A DNA stretch of 64,000 nucleotides from Tenrec ecaudatus (lineage: Eukaryota; Chordata; Mammalia; Afrosoricida; Tenrecidae). Location: assembly GCF_050624435.1 (NCBI RefSeq), contig NC_134541.1, positions 11,586,995 through 11,650,994 of the forward strand. The letters run 5' to 3'. The translations under genes and the position numbers were made by a program. Of this stretch, positions 46,351 through 57,105 are shown piece by piece (the stretch's first letter is position 1; each line of letters opens with the position of its first letter). Below the pieces are notes generated by a model, which was not told the origin of the DNA, made no database searches, and saw only the letters and a program-made list of their open reading frames with translations.

Positions 46351-47639
46351 CAGCTGGTGAGGGAGTGGGGGTGCTTGACTTGGAGATGGGGCCATCGGAG
46401 GCCAGGGCCTCTTGGGCGCACTCACGTCGGTCTGCCCCACCCTTTGGAGTCGGGAGGCAGCAGGCAGCCGAGCGTCGGGGTTGGCTTTAGGATTCCGGGA
46501 AGCTCATCTGTGAAATCGATGCGGCAGGCCTTCAGGTTACGTGTCCTGCTTCTGTATTTTTATTTTTCCTCAGAGTAATCGGATTCTAAGTGAAAGTGCC
46601 CGCAGGGTCTTTGGCACACAAGCCGGCGCTGACACGTGGCTGCCCTTTTGCTGGGGAATAAAGCAAGCGCTCGGTTGGCGGTGGGAGGGTTACCCCCAGC
46701 CTGGGCTTGGTGAGGGGTTCCGCTAGCCTAGGACTAGATGCTGGGACCCATGCTGGCACTGTCAGGGTTAGTGGAGCCTGAGTCCATTGTTACCCAGCGA
46801 TGATGACGGCGTGTGTCCACCGAGGGGCGGCGAGCCCTCTGGCTTGCTGTTGGATAATATTCAGTTGGAATGTGCAGGCTTGCTTTCATGGACTGTTTTT
46901 GGTGGTAGATCCCCAGGCCTTTCTTCCTAGCCCAGTCTGGAAACTCCCCTAAAACATGCCCACCACGGCGGGTGACCCTGCTGGTATTTCGGCCCTGGGC
47001 ACATGCTCTGACGGGCTTGGGGGCTTCCACAATGCCATGATCTTTTCATTTTGTTGTGCCACCCACTCTTTGAAGACCCCTCCTGTCATGAGCAGACGGC
47101 CCACGTTGGGGCTGGCGGGCGCTCTGGTTGGTGGGTGGCGTGAGGGTGGGAGGGGCTGGGGAGAGAGTGCCACTGCTGGGTTGAGGGTGCTCAGCCAGTG
47201 GGGGGGCATGGCAGGCACTTGGATGTCTATTTCATGACCTTGTCTGCTTCTGGGAGCAACCAGCCTTCTGCACCAGGTGGGTTTTCATGCACCTGTCGGT
47301 TCCAATCTGGAACCCTGTGGAAGGTTCTGGAGCATACCCTCCCACCCCAGACCCTGGCTGCTGGCAGAGGCTGCTGAGTGTGAGGAGACATTCTGTGTCT
47401 CCAGGGGGGCCCTGCCACCCTTCCCTGTGGCCCTGGGTTCAGAGGTGTGGGGGCCAAGACCTCAACCTTGGCCATTCAGCACTTTCTAGGAAAATCTGGG
47501 CCCATGAATGAGACCCATGACCGCCTCGGGAGAGGCCAGTGCCTCAGTAACCAGCCTGCAAGGGGCACAGGCAGGGGGTGGGGGTAGCAGGCTGGCCCGG
47601 TGCCTGTGTCTGCTCAGCGGCTAAGCTATTATGGGTGAG

Positions 47640-47740
47640 GTTTTGGGCCAGACCCCTGCATTCCATTCATGGCTGTGTGGCCTCAGGACATTGCCAAGCC
47701 TCTCTGTGCCTCTAGTTCCTGCCTGGGGATGTTGGGAGGA
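47640..47740 (+). mobile_element. MIR SINE relic
   Basis: CATGGCTGTGTGGCCTCAGG and CCTCTCTGTGCCTCTAGTTC match the MIR core. Confidence 0.55.
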
Positions 47741-48360
47741 GTCGACCCAGTGCACCTGTTAGTACTTGGGATGCTCTCCTTTCCTGTCTGTGCTTGGCTG
47801 GGGGGGGGGGTGGAGGGAGGGAGAGGGCTCCCTTTCTTTCCCCGGTGATGGTGAAACAGCTAGTGCAGACTGGGCTGCGGAGAGGCAGGGCCCGTGTCCA
47901 TGCTTTGCTGGGAGAGCCCCATGGCCGCTGTCCCAGAGAGGGTTGTCCAGGCAGATCTAGGAGCTCTGTGCGCTATCAACGGTGTTTCTTGAGCACTGAT
48001 GAGTGAGCAGCCTGGTGAAGCACTGAGCCATTCATGCCTCCCTGTCGGTTGCTCAGGCCCATACTGCCCAGCAGTGTCCCCCTGCAGAACCCCCCTACCC
48101 CCACTGGCCACTGCTGCTCAGCAGGGCCCTCCTGGGCACAGGTGGAATCATAGTGGCCCTGTGGGCAGAGGTGGACATCGGAGCCCAGGGGCATCTGTGG
48201 GGAGAACCTGTGTCCGGGGTCCTTTCACCACCTTCCCTGTGCTTTATTTGCCTGGTGGGCTGTCTGGCCTGTCAGCCTGAGCCTGTGTCCCCTCCTGGGG
48301 TTGTGACCTGGAACCTTGGTAAGCTGACCTCCTGGGCCAGTGACAGAGTAGAGGGGCAGG

Positions 48361-48641
48361 GGTGGTTCAGCGGCAAAGGTCTCTCCCTCCGTGGGGGAGA
48401 GCCTGGCCTGACTCCTGGTCAGTGCGCTTCCAGGACAGCCCCCGCCTGCCCATCAGTGGCATCTTTGGGATGCTCGGATGCTGAGCAGGGTCAGTGGCTT
48501 TCTCGCAGACTGAGAGAGACTAGGGAGCAAGGCCTGGTGAGCTACTTCTGTAACCAGCCAGTGAGAACCCGGCAGATCAGTGTCGTGCCTCTGTACCTGA
48601 GGGCATCGTGAGTCGGGGACGACTCCGTGTCAGGTGAAAAA
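48361..48641 (+). mobile_element. Longer afrotherian SINE variant
   Basis: A different body: GTGGTTCAGCGGCAAAGGTC, AGCAAGGCCTGGTGAGCTAC and GAGTCGGGGACGACTCCGTG. It matches the longer afrotherian SINE type remembered from elephant, which shares the GAGTCGG...GACTCG tail with AFROSINE. Confidence 0.6.
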
Positions 48642-49049
48642 CGGCAACCAATCAGAGCGATGGTGACTTTTCCAAAGGCTTTTTAGGTGCCAGTGGGAGC
48701 GTGAGCTCGACTCTGGGCATGTCACTGAGGGCAGATGCGCCCGCTTTTCCCCACCTCTCGTTGGGAGTAAGAAATGCATCCTTGGGCTGTGAGGCTTGGC
48801 AAGGGCAAGAGGAGGGCAGGACTCACTGTCCTTCCACCCCAGGACACCACCAGCACTGCCAGCCTCTTGACCATCCTCCCAGAGATGACCTGTTTGTCCT
48901 TTGGGCGTGGTCTTGTCTGTCACTGTCATCGTCGTCATAAATGAAAAACAAACATGTCCCTTGGACCACATCTGGCCTGCTGCCTGTTTTTGTCAATGAA
49001 GTCTTATTGGAATGCTGCCATGCCTGTGTCCAGGGGCTGTGGGCACCGT

Positions 49050-49165
49050 CGAGGCGTTTGGGTGGTACAGGAAGGCGAGTTTGGTTGGCAGTATGGACCC
49101 ACCAGAAGCTCTGTGGCAGGAGAGAGCTGGCGGGCTGCTTCTCTAACGCTGACCACGTAGGGTCC
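49050..49165 (+). mobile_element. Possible AFROSINE-like fragment
   Basis: GACCCACCAGAAGCTCTGTGG is the only clear family landmark; preceded by a hAT-like scrap (CATCTGGCCTGCTGCCTG) at about 48965. Confidence 0.35.
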
Positions 49166-49987
49166 CCTGACAGACGCATGTACTGCTTCCTATTTTCCAG
49201 GCTGGCAGTCTTGCAGCGAGTAGGCTGTCGGGGGTGAGGGTGGGAGCCAGCGGGAAGGCGATGGCAGGCATCCAAGTTCAAAGGTGCGCGCAGGGAGGAC
49301 GGGCACGGTGGCGGCAGAGACTGAGGGGATCAGCGAGTAGCTGGGGTTGGCCTTTGCTTTAGGTGCCTCCGTTACAAGGAACACGTGTTCGTTATGATCC
49401 AGAGGATTGCCACAAACAGAAGCCATGCTGCATTGGAGAAGGTCAGCCTCCTCCCGGCAGAGCTAGCTTCCCCTAAAACCCTCAGTTGTGCCAAGAAACA
49501 CAGTGCCTCCAATTGCCTTTGCCGGTCCATGTTGAGACCCGTGGCTAGATGCTCTCCCTTGGACTTTTGCCTCCTTTCTAAACAGCTGCACCTGCGTGCA
49601 GATCAACTCTCCCTGTGGACAGGGCCGCCTACACCATCCAGCTCGGAGCCTTGCCTCGGGAGCTCTGAACACGTGGCTGTGTCTGCCGGCCCTCGCTCAG
49701 CGTGGTTCTGCCCGCACTGCCCTCCCGTCATTGGGCTGTTTGGCCAGGGGCTGCCGTAGCTCACACGCTGCCAGGGTGTTTGCTGGGCTTGACGGCCTCC
49801 TCTTTCTCGGCCAGCTCCCCTTGCTGGATGGCAGGAGAAGGGACCTTGCGGCAGGTGTGAGCGGCGGCTTGGTGGCTGTTCTTGTGACTGTGGGCCTTGT
49901 CTCCAGGCACCGCTCACTTGAAGTTCTCCAGTATCGGCTGGTGTGCTTTGTTAGTGAAGTCATTTCCATGTTGGTGACAGGTTGAAT

Positions 49988-49990
<3 letters not shown>

Positions 49991-50018
<28 letters not shown>
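49991..50018 (+). repeat. (AC)n microsatellite
   Basis: 14 AC units. Confidence 0.97.
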
Positions 50019-50022
<4 letters not shown>

Positions 50023-50554
50023 GCCACTGGAATGGATTTATGGACTGGGCAGTTTTGCTGAGGCCAGCTTTGTGCCCATCTGGGACCCGGTGGAAGATAA
50101 AACCAGTGTAGCCTGGACCAGAAGTTGTGCGTGGGACACATGAGCAAGTGGAGGAAGCAGGGGGCAGGGGGGTGGAGTGAGCACCATGTGGCGCGTCTCA
50201 CTGGTGGGTGGACAGGGTGAGGGGCCATGCCGGCTGCCAAGCATCTTCCCCCAGCCATGGGTCTGAGACCCTGGGTTGGTGGCCTGCAGGGTAATGAGAG
50301 TAGCGAAGGAGCTCTTCCACAAACCATAAATCGGAATGTTGTCACCCCCTGAGTTGGAGCCTTTATTTTCACTTCCCTCAGAAGCAAGAGGCAGCGCCGA
50401 GTGTTTGGATGCAAGCAGTTTATTTGGGATGGGGTGGGGGCCTCAAAGCTTCTGTGTCTGGATACTCGCCTTCCCGGGATCCTCATCGGCTGCTCAGGCT
50501 TGTGTGTTGCCTCGAGGCTTGGCGGGTTTCAGGGGGTGTCCAGGCTAATTTAGA

Positions 50555-50712
50555 AGAAGTAGGAAGAAAGGCCTGGTGATCTTCTTCCGGAAGTGAGTCC
50601 ATGAAAACCCTGCGGGACCCGACAGATTAAGCCACAGCTGCTCGTGGGCACAGGGCAATGTTGGGCAGCGCTGCAGTCTGCGGTGCATGGTGTTGCCATG
50701 AGCCGGGTGGGG
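50555..50712 (+). mobile_element. Longer SINE variant, 3' part
   Basis: GAAAGGCCTGGTGATCTTCT, then CATGAAAACCCTGCGGGACC and GTTGCCATGAGCCGGG. Confidence 0.55.
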
Positions 50713-51076
50713 ACGCAAAGGCAGTTGACCACAGTCCTTTGAGGAAGTGACCCCAGGCAGCAGGACCGAGGGCGCCGGAGAGCGACTGGGAGAAGGGGGA
50801 GAACTGGAAATGGGCTTTGCTGAGCTGGCTGCTCATGGCGGGGGCGGGGGGGCGTGTTCCCTGGGGGCCTCACCTTGGACCTGCGTGTTGTGCAAGGAAG
50901 TGGGGCCTGCACCTCGACACTTCCTTGCAGTGTCTGAGGAGTCTTTGCCACCAGGTCCAGGTGCCCCTTCACCTTCCCGTCGTGTGTTCAGACCATGTTC
51001 TGACCCACGCCTGCAAAGCCGGCCCAGGAAGGGGTGTCTTTTTAAAACTCTGGGCAGAAGTGCCAGTTGGGCTAGC

Positions 51077-51097
51077 CGTGACGTGACGTGACGTGAC
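51077..51097 (+). repeat. Tandem CGTGA pentamer with CRE-like cores
   Basis: Four exact CGTGA units plus C, creating three overlapping TGACGTGA octamers, one base from the CREB/ATF palindrome TGACGTCA. Confidence 0.9.
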
Positions 51098-51261
51098 CTG
51101 CCCTGCAAGTATAATTTTTAAAAATAGAAATGGGGCGGGGGAGGGGGACCTCTTTAATTTGAGCGACTTTAGATCAGGGCAGTCCTGTCCCTGGAATCCA
51201 TTGGTCTGCACATTCCCAGCTCATCAGATCGCTTCCCTGGCCCCTTCAGGTCTCAAACGGG

Positions 51262-51440
51262 AACTCACTGACACCCAGGGCTCACTGACTCCCAGCAACC
51301 CCGTAGGACAGGGCAGACGGCCCTGTGGATTCCCAGCTGTAACTCTTTACAGGAGCAGAAGGCCTCACCTCTCTTCTGCAGAAGAGCTGGTGGTTTCAAA
51401 CTGCCGGCCTTGTGGTTAGCAGCCCTGTGGGTAGCCCGAT
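51262..51440 (-). mobile_element. AFROSINE-like SINE
   Basis: CTGTAACTCTTTACAGGAGC and GTGGTTTCAAACTGCCGGCC. Confidence 0.8.
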
Positions 51441-52107
51441 GACGTCCTGCTCCCGCACTCTCCTTCGACAAGGCGGGCCTTTCGCTGTACTCTCCTTCCT
51501 GCCCCTGAGCCATTAGCTTCCTGGCACAGTGGAGGAGGGTGGGTTTTCCACTCGGCGCCCACCTCTGCTGCACCTGGCTGTGCCATCCCGCCCCCCGACA
51601 TGTCTCCTCTCTGAGCCTCAGCCTCAGCTCCCTCTCGACTTGCCCGAGGTGACTCTGTGACTCAGGGTCGCAAGCATTCCGAGGAGAGGGAAGTGCCCGT
51701 GTATAAAAGAGAGCCTGTTTCTATAAAGTTTGCAGAGGGTTCCGCTAGTAGAAGGAGACTCAGAAACCATCCCCGTGAATGACCGGCATGTGTGATTCTT
51801 CTGCTTTACTGAAGGCTTTTTCCGCGGAGAGTTTCAGGTGCCCTCGGAGGGCTTGGATGGTCAGACCTGTCGGTTCGCTGAAGGTATCGAGGGCTGGAGG
51901 CAGGTCCCTGCCCCGCTAGTTTGCAGCAGTTGCCCAGAGAGGCGAACTGTGCACTCACACTGTGGCCCTGACCGAGAGTGCGTTAAGCGCGGGTGTGGAT
52001 GCGTTGTTTATCGGAGCCTCTGCGGTGAGCCAGACGTTACCTAACGAACGACTCACCTGCAGGATCTGTCATCACTCTGTGAGTGGAGTCCTGTGAGCTC
52101 ACGAAGA

Positions 52108-52265
52108 TGAGTTCTTGTGGTACAGTGGTGAAAGTGCTTGGCCGAGACCCCAAAAGTCAGCGGTTTGAATCCACCAGCTGCTCGGTGGGAAAAAGATGAG
52201 GCTGTCTGCTTTCATAAAGACCACAGCCAGCCTCAGAAACCCTGTGGGGCTGCCCTTCTCTGTCA
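52108..52265 (+). mobile_element. AFROSINE-like SINE, 3' truncated
   Basis: GTCAGCGGTTTGAATCCACC head; the tail stops after CTTCTCTGTC. Confidence 0.7.
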
Positions 52266-52529
52266 AACTCTGGGACAGGGAGGGGCTGGTGGGCCTTTGG
52301 TGAGCCACTGGCTCAACCGTTTGTCACCACCTCCTCTTTGCCACCTGGGGCCAGGCTGTCATCGTCTTTTGTCTGGGGAACATTCACTCTCAAAAGGAAT
52401 TTCACGCATACTTGTGGCCTTTGTGGGGTATGTTCCCCACGTGGCAGCTGGGGTGCCAGTCTCCATGTATCTGAGATCATGCCACCCCCCTATTCTGAGC
52501 CTCCATGCCTCCCCAGACAAGCCCACAGC

Positions 52530-52740
52530 CTGTGCCACCGAGTGCCTGCCCACCCCTGGTTCCTCACTCACATCATCCATGCCACCCTTCCAGGCTTCTC
52601 CTTAGACACTCAGCAGGCGCTGCCCCAGGGCCTTTGCACGTGTTCTTCACATGTCCCAGAGACTTCCCACGGCCCCTCTCTGCTTCATTCAGGTGTTGCC
52701 TCCAATGTCACCACTTAGAAACTTTCCCTGCCTCCTGTAT
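52530..52740 (-). mobile_element. L2-like relic, antisense
   Basis: CCCAGGGCCTTTGCACGTGT, then TTCATTCAGGTGTTGCC and AATGTCACCACTTAGAAAC, is the classic antisense L2 order. Confidence 0.6.
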
Positions 52741-52764
52741 TGAAATACACTTTCTGTGTGAGTC

Positions 52765-53275
52765 TGGGTAAACGAGGGAAACAAATCCACAGAAACTCAT
52801 ATGTATGTAAGAGAGAGCTTTATATAAAGAGTAAGTATACATTCAGAAAGCACCCCAACCCAGTGCTGCCCAAGCCCACAAGTCCACCATTAGCCCACAT
52901 GTCCGACACCAATCCACAAAGTCCTCCTCCATCTCACAAAACACATGCAGTGACGTCGACTGCAGGAAGAAAGCTGAATGAGTGAGCATGTAAGCATCTC
53001 AGCACTGGCAGGGGTCTCCACTCAGCACCCAGGGCTCCATCAGGGTAGGGCCATGTGGCTTCTCAGAATTGTCTCGCAGGAAGTGAGCCTTGCCAGCTGA
53101 AGCAGAGAACTGGCTAAGGCAGCTGCAGCCTTAGAGACCATCAGAGAGCAAGAGACCTGAGAAATAGAAAGGTGAGGCTCACCGAGCCATTTATCTCTCC
53201 ACCCTTCAATTAATCCCACATGTGTTTATCGGCCAGGTTGGCACAATAAACCTTAACTATCTCACATTCCTTTCT
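52765..53275 (-). mobile_element. LINE 3'-end-like repeat, copy B
   Basis: Shares its left end with the complement of 6230-6290 and its right end (CATTTATCTCTCCACCCTTC onward) with 4110-4190. Confidence 0.6.
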
Positions 53276-53339
53276 AGACAGCCTCTATTGTGCTACTTGG
53301 TTCCCCCCCCTCCATAGCCTTGATCTATCCTTCCATCTC

Positions 53340-53470
53340 TATCCTTTCTACCATCCATCCATCCATCCGTCCGTCCTCTCATCATTGACCCACATACCTA
53401 TCCACCTACCCTCCACCTACCCTTCACCTACATATACACTTACCTACCCACCCACTCATATACCCCGCCC
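53340..53470 (+). repeat. Pyrimidine-rich CCAT/CCTAC low-complexity repeat
   Basis: Short CCAT run followed by imperfect CCACCTACC units. Confidence 0.8.
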
Positions 53471-54257
53471 ACCGCCATTTGCTCCATTGCTGCATACCCA
53501 GCACGTAGATGCTGGATTTGCTGCATGGATGAGTTGTCGTGTGAGTACCGGCCCCACCTCCCTCCCGGGGGAGCGATGGACGTCCCGGGAGTGGGTGATG
53601 GATGTCCTGGTGCAGGCGGCTCCTCCGTGCCCTTCCTGTGCGGAAGGAAGCAGAGGAAGGAAGCAGCAACAATTAAGAAGGCCCAGCTCAGTTCTGGGAC
53701 CGGTCCAGGCTTTCTGGGCCCCTCGCCCAGCATCCCCCGTGACCCACGCTGGCCCGAGGCGCACAGGAGTCGTGACCTGATGGAATGGGCACAAGTTAGA
53801 TTTGTAACGATGAAGAAGAAAGAAAGAAGAAACCTTCTTTTTCACTTTCCTTTTTTTAATCGAGAAGTATGCTGTGGGTGTTCCCTTGTGGTTTTACAGT
53901 CAAAGCGGAGGATTGTTCCCGAGCTCTGGGTTCCCCCGGGGGCTCCAGCTTTGCCTGGGTCTAACTTTAACTTTGAACTAATGCTTTTAGTGTTGGCTCA
54001 GGGTTGGGGGTCCGGGGCCCATCTCCAAACAAGGCAGCAGGCTTGTTCTTTGTGTCCAGAGCCCTACCTCCCAGAGCATACTCCATCTTCTTCCTGTTCT
54101 GAAAGGCCCCACCCACCGCCCAGCACTGCCCACTCCCCCCTCTAGGATGAGTGGGGGTGGGGAAGTGGGGTCTGGGGTGGATTTAGTGGGAAGGCAGGAG
54201 CTGTAGGACCCAGACCTGGAGGGAACATCCACCCAGAGGAGCCCCAAATCTGCCTCC

Positions 54258-54355
54258 TAGTGACCCGACAGGACAGGGCGGAACTGGCCCCTGGATCTCC
54301 AGGGGCCTTCTTGCCATTAGCAACCTAGTGCTTAGCCCACTGAGCTGTCAGGGAG
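54258..54355 (-). mobile_element. AFROSINE-like SINE, deleted
   Basis: GACCCGACAGGACAGGGCGG and GTGCTTAGCCCACTGAGC; the middle is missing. Confidence 0.5.
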
Positions 54356-54467
54356 GCTTCCATGCAGAGGGGAGTCAGTGAGGAGCAGATGCAGGTGCTA
54401 GGGGCGAGAACAGCGCAGACAGGGGCTGAAAGGAAATTGATCCCAGGAGTTCACACACTCACTGTCC

Positions 54468-54615
54468 TCAACTCAGCTCTCACCCAGAGACCCTGTAGGG
54501 CAGAATAGAGCAGAAAACCTCATCTTTCCCCCTTGGAATGGCTGGTGGTTTTGAACTGTTGACCTTGCAGGTAGCAACCCAGTGTGTAACCCACTACGCT
54601 ACCAAGGCTCCTAAG
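54468..54615 (-). mobile_element. AFROSINE-like SINE
   Basis: GAACTGTTGACCTTGCAGGT and CTACGCTACCAAGGCTCC. Confidence 0.75.
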
Positions 54616-55135
54616 TTCACACAGAGCCCCAGACAGTCCTATGTGCCTGCATTGAGGGGTAAGCATCTGCCATTCCTTACCGGGGCCAGGTCTGTACACC
54701 TGCCGTTCTTGTTTGGGTGTGTTTGCTTCGCCAGGCTTGTTCTTTTTCTTGCGTGGAGAGGAAGAGTGGGTCTCGGGACCCTGGCTTTGGACCTGGGATG
54801 CAGACACCGCGAGGCAGGCACCCGGTGGCCACTTCCCTGGCAAGTGCAGCTCGGGCTCGGAGCTGGGCTTTTAGGGACCTGAGTTTTGTTGGCAGCCTGG
54901 GTGTGAGCCCGGCGGTTGCCTGTCCCCTGTCCCCTAGGGACGTTTCTCAGGGGAAGTCTTTTCAAACACAAACTCATGGACAGTTTCTGCACAGCATGTA
55001 CAGTTCAGCACCGTGTCGCGTTGTGTCACGTCTCAAGCTCTCTGCCCGTTTCGTCACCACTAAACGAGGCTTGGCCTCATGAAATACCTCATCACGGTTT
55101 AGATGAATCGTAAGCCATTTGAACTCACAGACTCT

Positions 55136-55258
55136 GAAAACCGGACTCCCTGCCGCGAGCCTCTGCGACTCTACAGGAGTAGAAGCCCCGTCTCTCTCCC
55201 GATGAGTGGCGGGGAGTTCGCAGCCCAGCTCACGTGAACGGCAAACACGCTCTGTGAA
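55136..55258 (-). mobile_element. Possible AFROSINE-like fragment
   Basis: CTCTACAGGAGTAGAAGCCC and CGTCTCTCTCCCGATGAG are the only landmarks. Confidence 0.45.
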
Positions 55259-55299
55259 TGACAGCATCGTGGGATAACTGGTTTAAGGTTTAAGATTAC

Positions 55300-55650
55300 T
55301 TGTGGGCAATAGACACAGGGGCTTCCTCAACCTTGAAGGATCCAGGGAGTGGGATTTTCGTAGGCATGTGAAGTTCTACGCTTTTCCTTCTCTTGATCAG
55401 GGCCTTTGCCGGGGTCCCGGATCACAATGGTCAGGAATAAAAGTTGGGCACCATCTGTTTCTTTGGGTCTCTGGCTGAAGGGAGCGGGTGATGCAGGCAC
55501 ATAGCCTCCCATGCATTTCGTTGCCTCTGGTTCCTGGGTCTCTTTCCTCCTCTCCTGGGCCGGGCCGGGCCAGGTGAGACCAGTCAGATCTTGAGGGGCC
55601 GCTCACAAGCTTTTAAGATCCCAGGTTCTCCTCGTCATCAGCAAGAGGGT
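55300..55650 (-). mobile_element. L1-derived fragment, antisense
   Basis: GGTTCCTGGGTCTCTTTCCT, then GAGACCAGTCAGATCTTGAG and CAAGCTTTTAAGATCCCAGG, resemble L1 sequence seen in afrotherian genomes. No reading frame survives. Confidence 0.4.
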
Positions 55651-55807
55651 TCTCACCTCCTTTTGGGCCTGCAAGGCAGAGCAGATTTAGATCTTTCGGG
55701 GCCTTCAGGGGTAGGAGGGTGGGCTGTGGGGAAATTCCAGACGATCTGGGACATCAGGCCACCTCCTGCACAGTGGCAGGCATGAGAGCAGAGCCGGCAT
55801 CTCCCAA

Positions 55808-56648
55808 CCCCAAAACCAAACTGACTGCCACCGAGTCAGTTCTGACTCATGACAACCCAGTAGGACAGAGTAGAACTGTCCCTGTGGGGTCCGGAGACTA
55901 ACTCTTTATTAAAAAAAAAATTTTATTGAGGGCTCTCATAGCTCTTATCACAATCTATATATCCATCCATAGTGTCAAGAACATATGTACATATGTTGCC
56001 ATCATCATTCTCAAAACATTTTCTTTCTATTTGAGCCCTTGGCATCAGCTCCTCATTTTTTTCTTCCCTCCCTCCCCAACCCTCCTTCCTTCATGAACCC
56101 TTGATAATTTATAAATTATCATTTCGTGTCTTACACTGACCAATGTCTTCCTTCACCCACTTTTTTGTTGTCCAACCCCCTGGGAGGGGGCTATAGGTAG
56201 ATCATTGTGATCAGTTCTCCCTTTCTTCCCCCTCGCCTTCCCCTTCCCCTCCTGGTATTATTACTCTCATTATTGGTCCTGCGGGGGAGTTATCTGTACT
56301 GGACTCCCAGTGTTTCCAGCTCTTATCTATCAGTCTACATGCTCTGGTCTAACCTGATTTGTAAGGTAGAATTGGGGTCATGATAGTGGGGCCAGGGAGG
56401 GGGGGGGCAAGCAGAAACACATTAAAGAACTAGAGGAAAGTTGTATGTTTCATCAGTGCTATACTGCGCCCTGGCTGGCTCGTCTCTTCCTTGGGACCCC
56501 TCTGTAAGGGGATGTCCAGTTGTCTACAGATGAGCTTTGAGTCTCCACTCCGCCCTCCCCGGTAACTGCTGATGGGAGTAAAAGGCCTCCTCTTTCTTCC
56601 GTGGAGCAGCTGGTAGTTTCCAACCAAGGATCTTGTGGTCAGCAGCCC
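55808..56648 (-). mobile_element. AFROSINE-like SINE split by an L1 3' end
   Basis: Tail half at 55808-55910 (CCACCGAGTCAGTTCTGACTC) and head half at 56563-56648 (GTGGAGCAGCTGGTAGTTTC) are separated by the L1 insertion at 55911-56562. Confidence 0.8.
55911..56562 (-). mobile_element. L1 3' end inserted in a SINE, antisense
   Basis: The longest copy of the L1 3' end here. It runs from TTTTATTGAGGGCTC at the left to GAGTCTCCACTCCGCC at the right. The SINE is split at its middle: GAGACTAACTCTTTA on the left, GTAACTGCTGATGGGAGTAAA on the right. The two flanks carry an 11-base duplication matching at 8 positions (55899-55909 and 56563-56573). Confidence 0.75.
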
Positions 56649-56649
56649 T

Positions 56650-57105
56650 CTTTCCAAACTCATCGAGTCAGTCCTGACTCAAAGCGACCCTCTAGGGCCG
56701 AGCAGAAGAGCTGCCCCTGTGGGGTTCTGAGACCCAGCCTGAGCCAATTCGCTACTCTCCACCTCTAGCTTGATTCCAACTGGGACTCTCTTTGGTAACG
56801 CTGCAACGGGGCTTAGGCAGTGGTTCTCAGTCTTCCTCAGGCCGCGACCCTTTCAGATGGTTCCTCATGTGGCGGTGACCCCCCCCCCCCAAACATAACA
56901 TTTTTGTTGCTACTTCATCACTGTCACTTTGTTACTGTGATGAATCGGGTGACCCCTGTGAAAGGGTCGTTTGACCCTCAAAGGGGTTTGGGACCCACAG
57001 GGTGAGAACCACTGAATTGGGGAAAAGCTCAGAAAGACACAGAACCGTGTGGTTTCGAACTGCCAACCTCGCGGCTAGTAGCCCAACTCCACCAGGGCTT
57101 CTTCC
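56650..57105 (-). mobile_element. AFROSINE-like SINE pieces around a SPIN element
   Basis: Tail piece 56653-56735 (TCATCGAGTCAGTCCTGACTC) and head piece 57045-57105 (GGTTTCGAACTGCCAACC, CACCAGGGCTTC). The spacer contains the SPIN copy and ~80 bp of other sequence, so the two may be one split SINE or two fragments. Confidence 0.6.
56818..57014. mobile_element. SPIN-like hAT element, 197 bp
   Basis: Begins CAGTGGTTCTCAGTC and ends GGTGAGAACCACTG, with a C-run at about 56879-56890. SINE pieces in the same orientation lie on both sides (56653-56735 and 57045-57105), suggesting insertion into or between SINE fragments. I could not find a convincing 8-bp duplication. Confidence 0.82.

Noticed and set aside
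56810-57022. Target duplication for the third SPIN copy
   Set aside because: GGCTTAGG and AATTGGGG agree at too few positions to claim a duplication.
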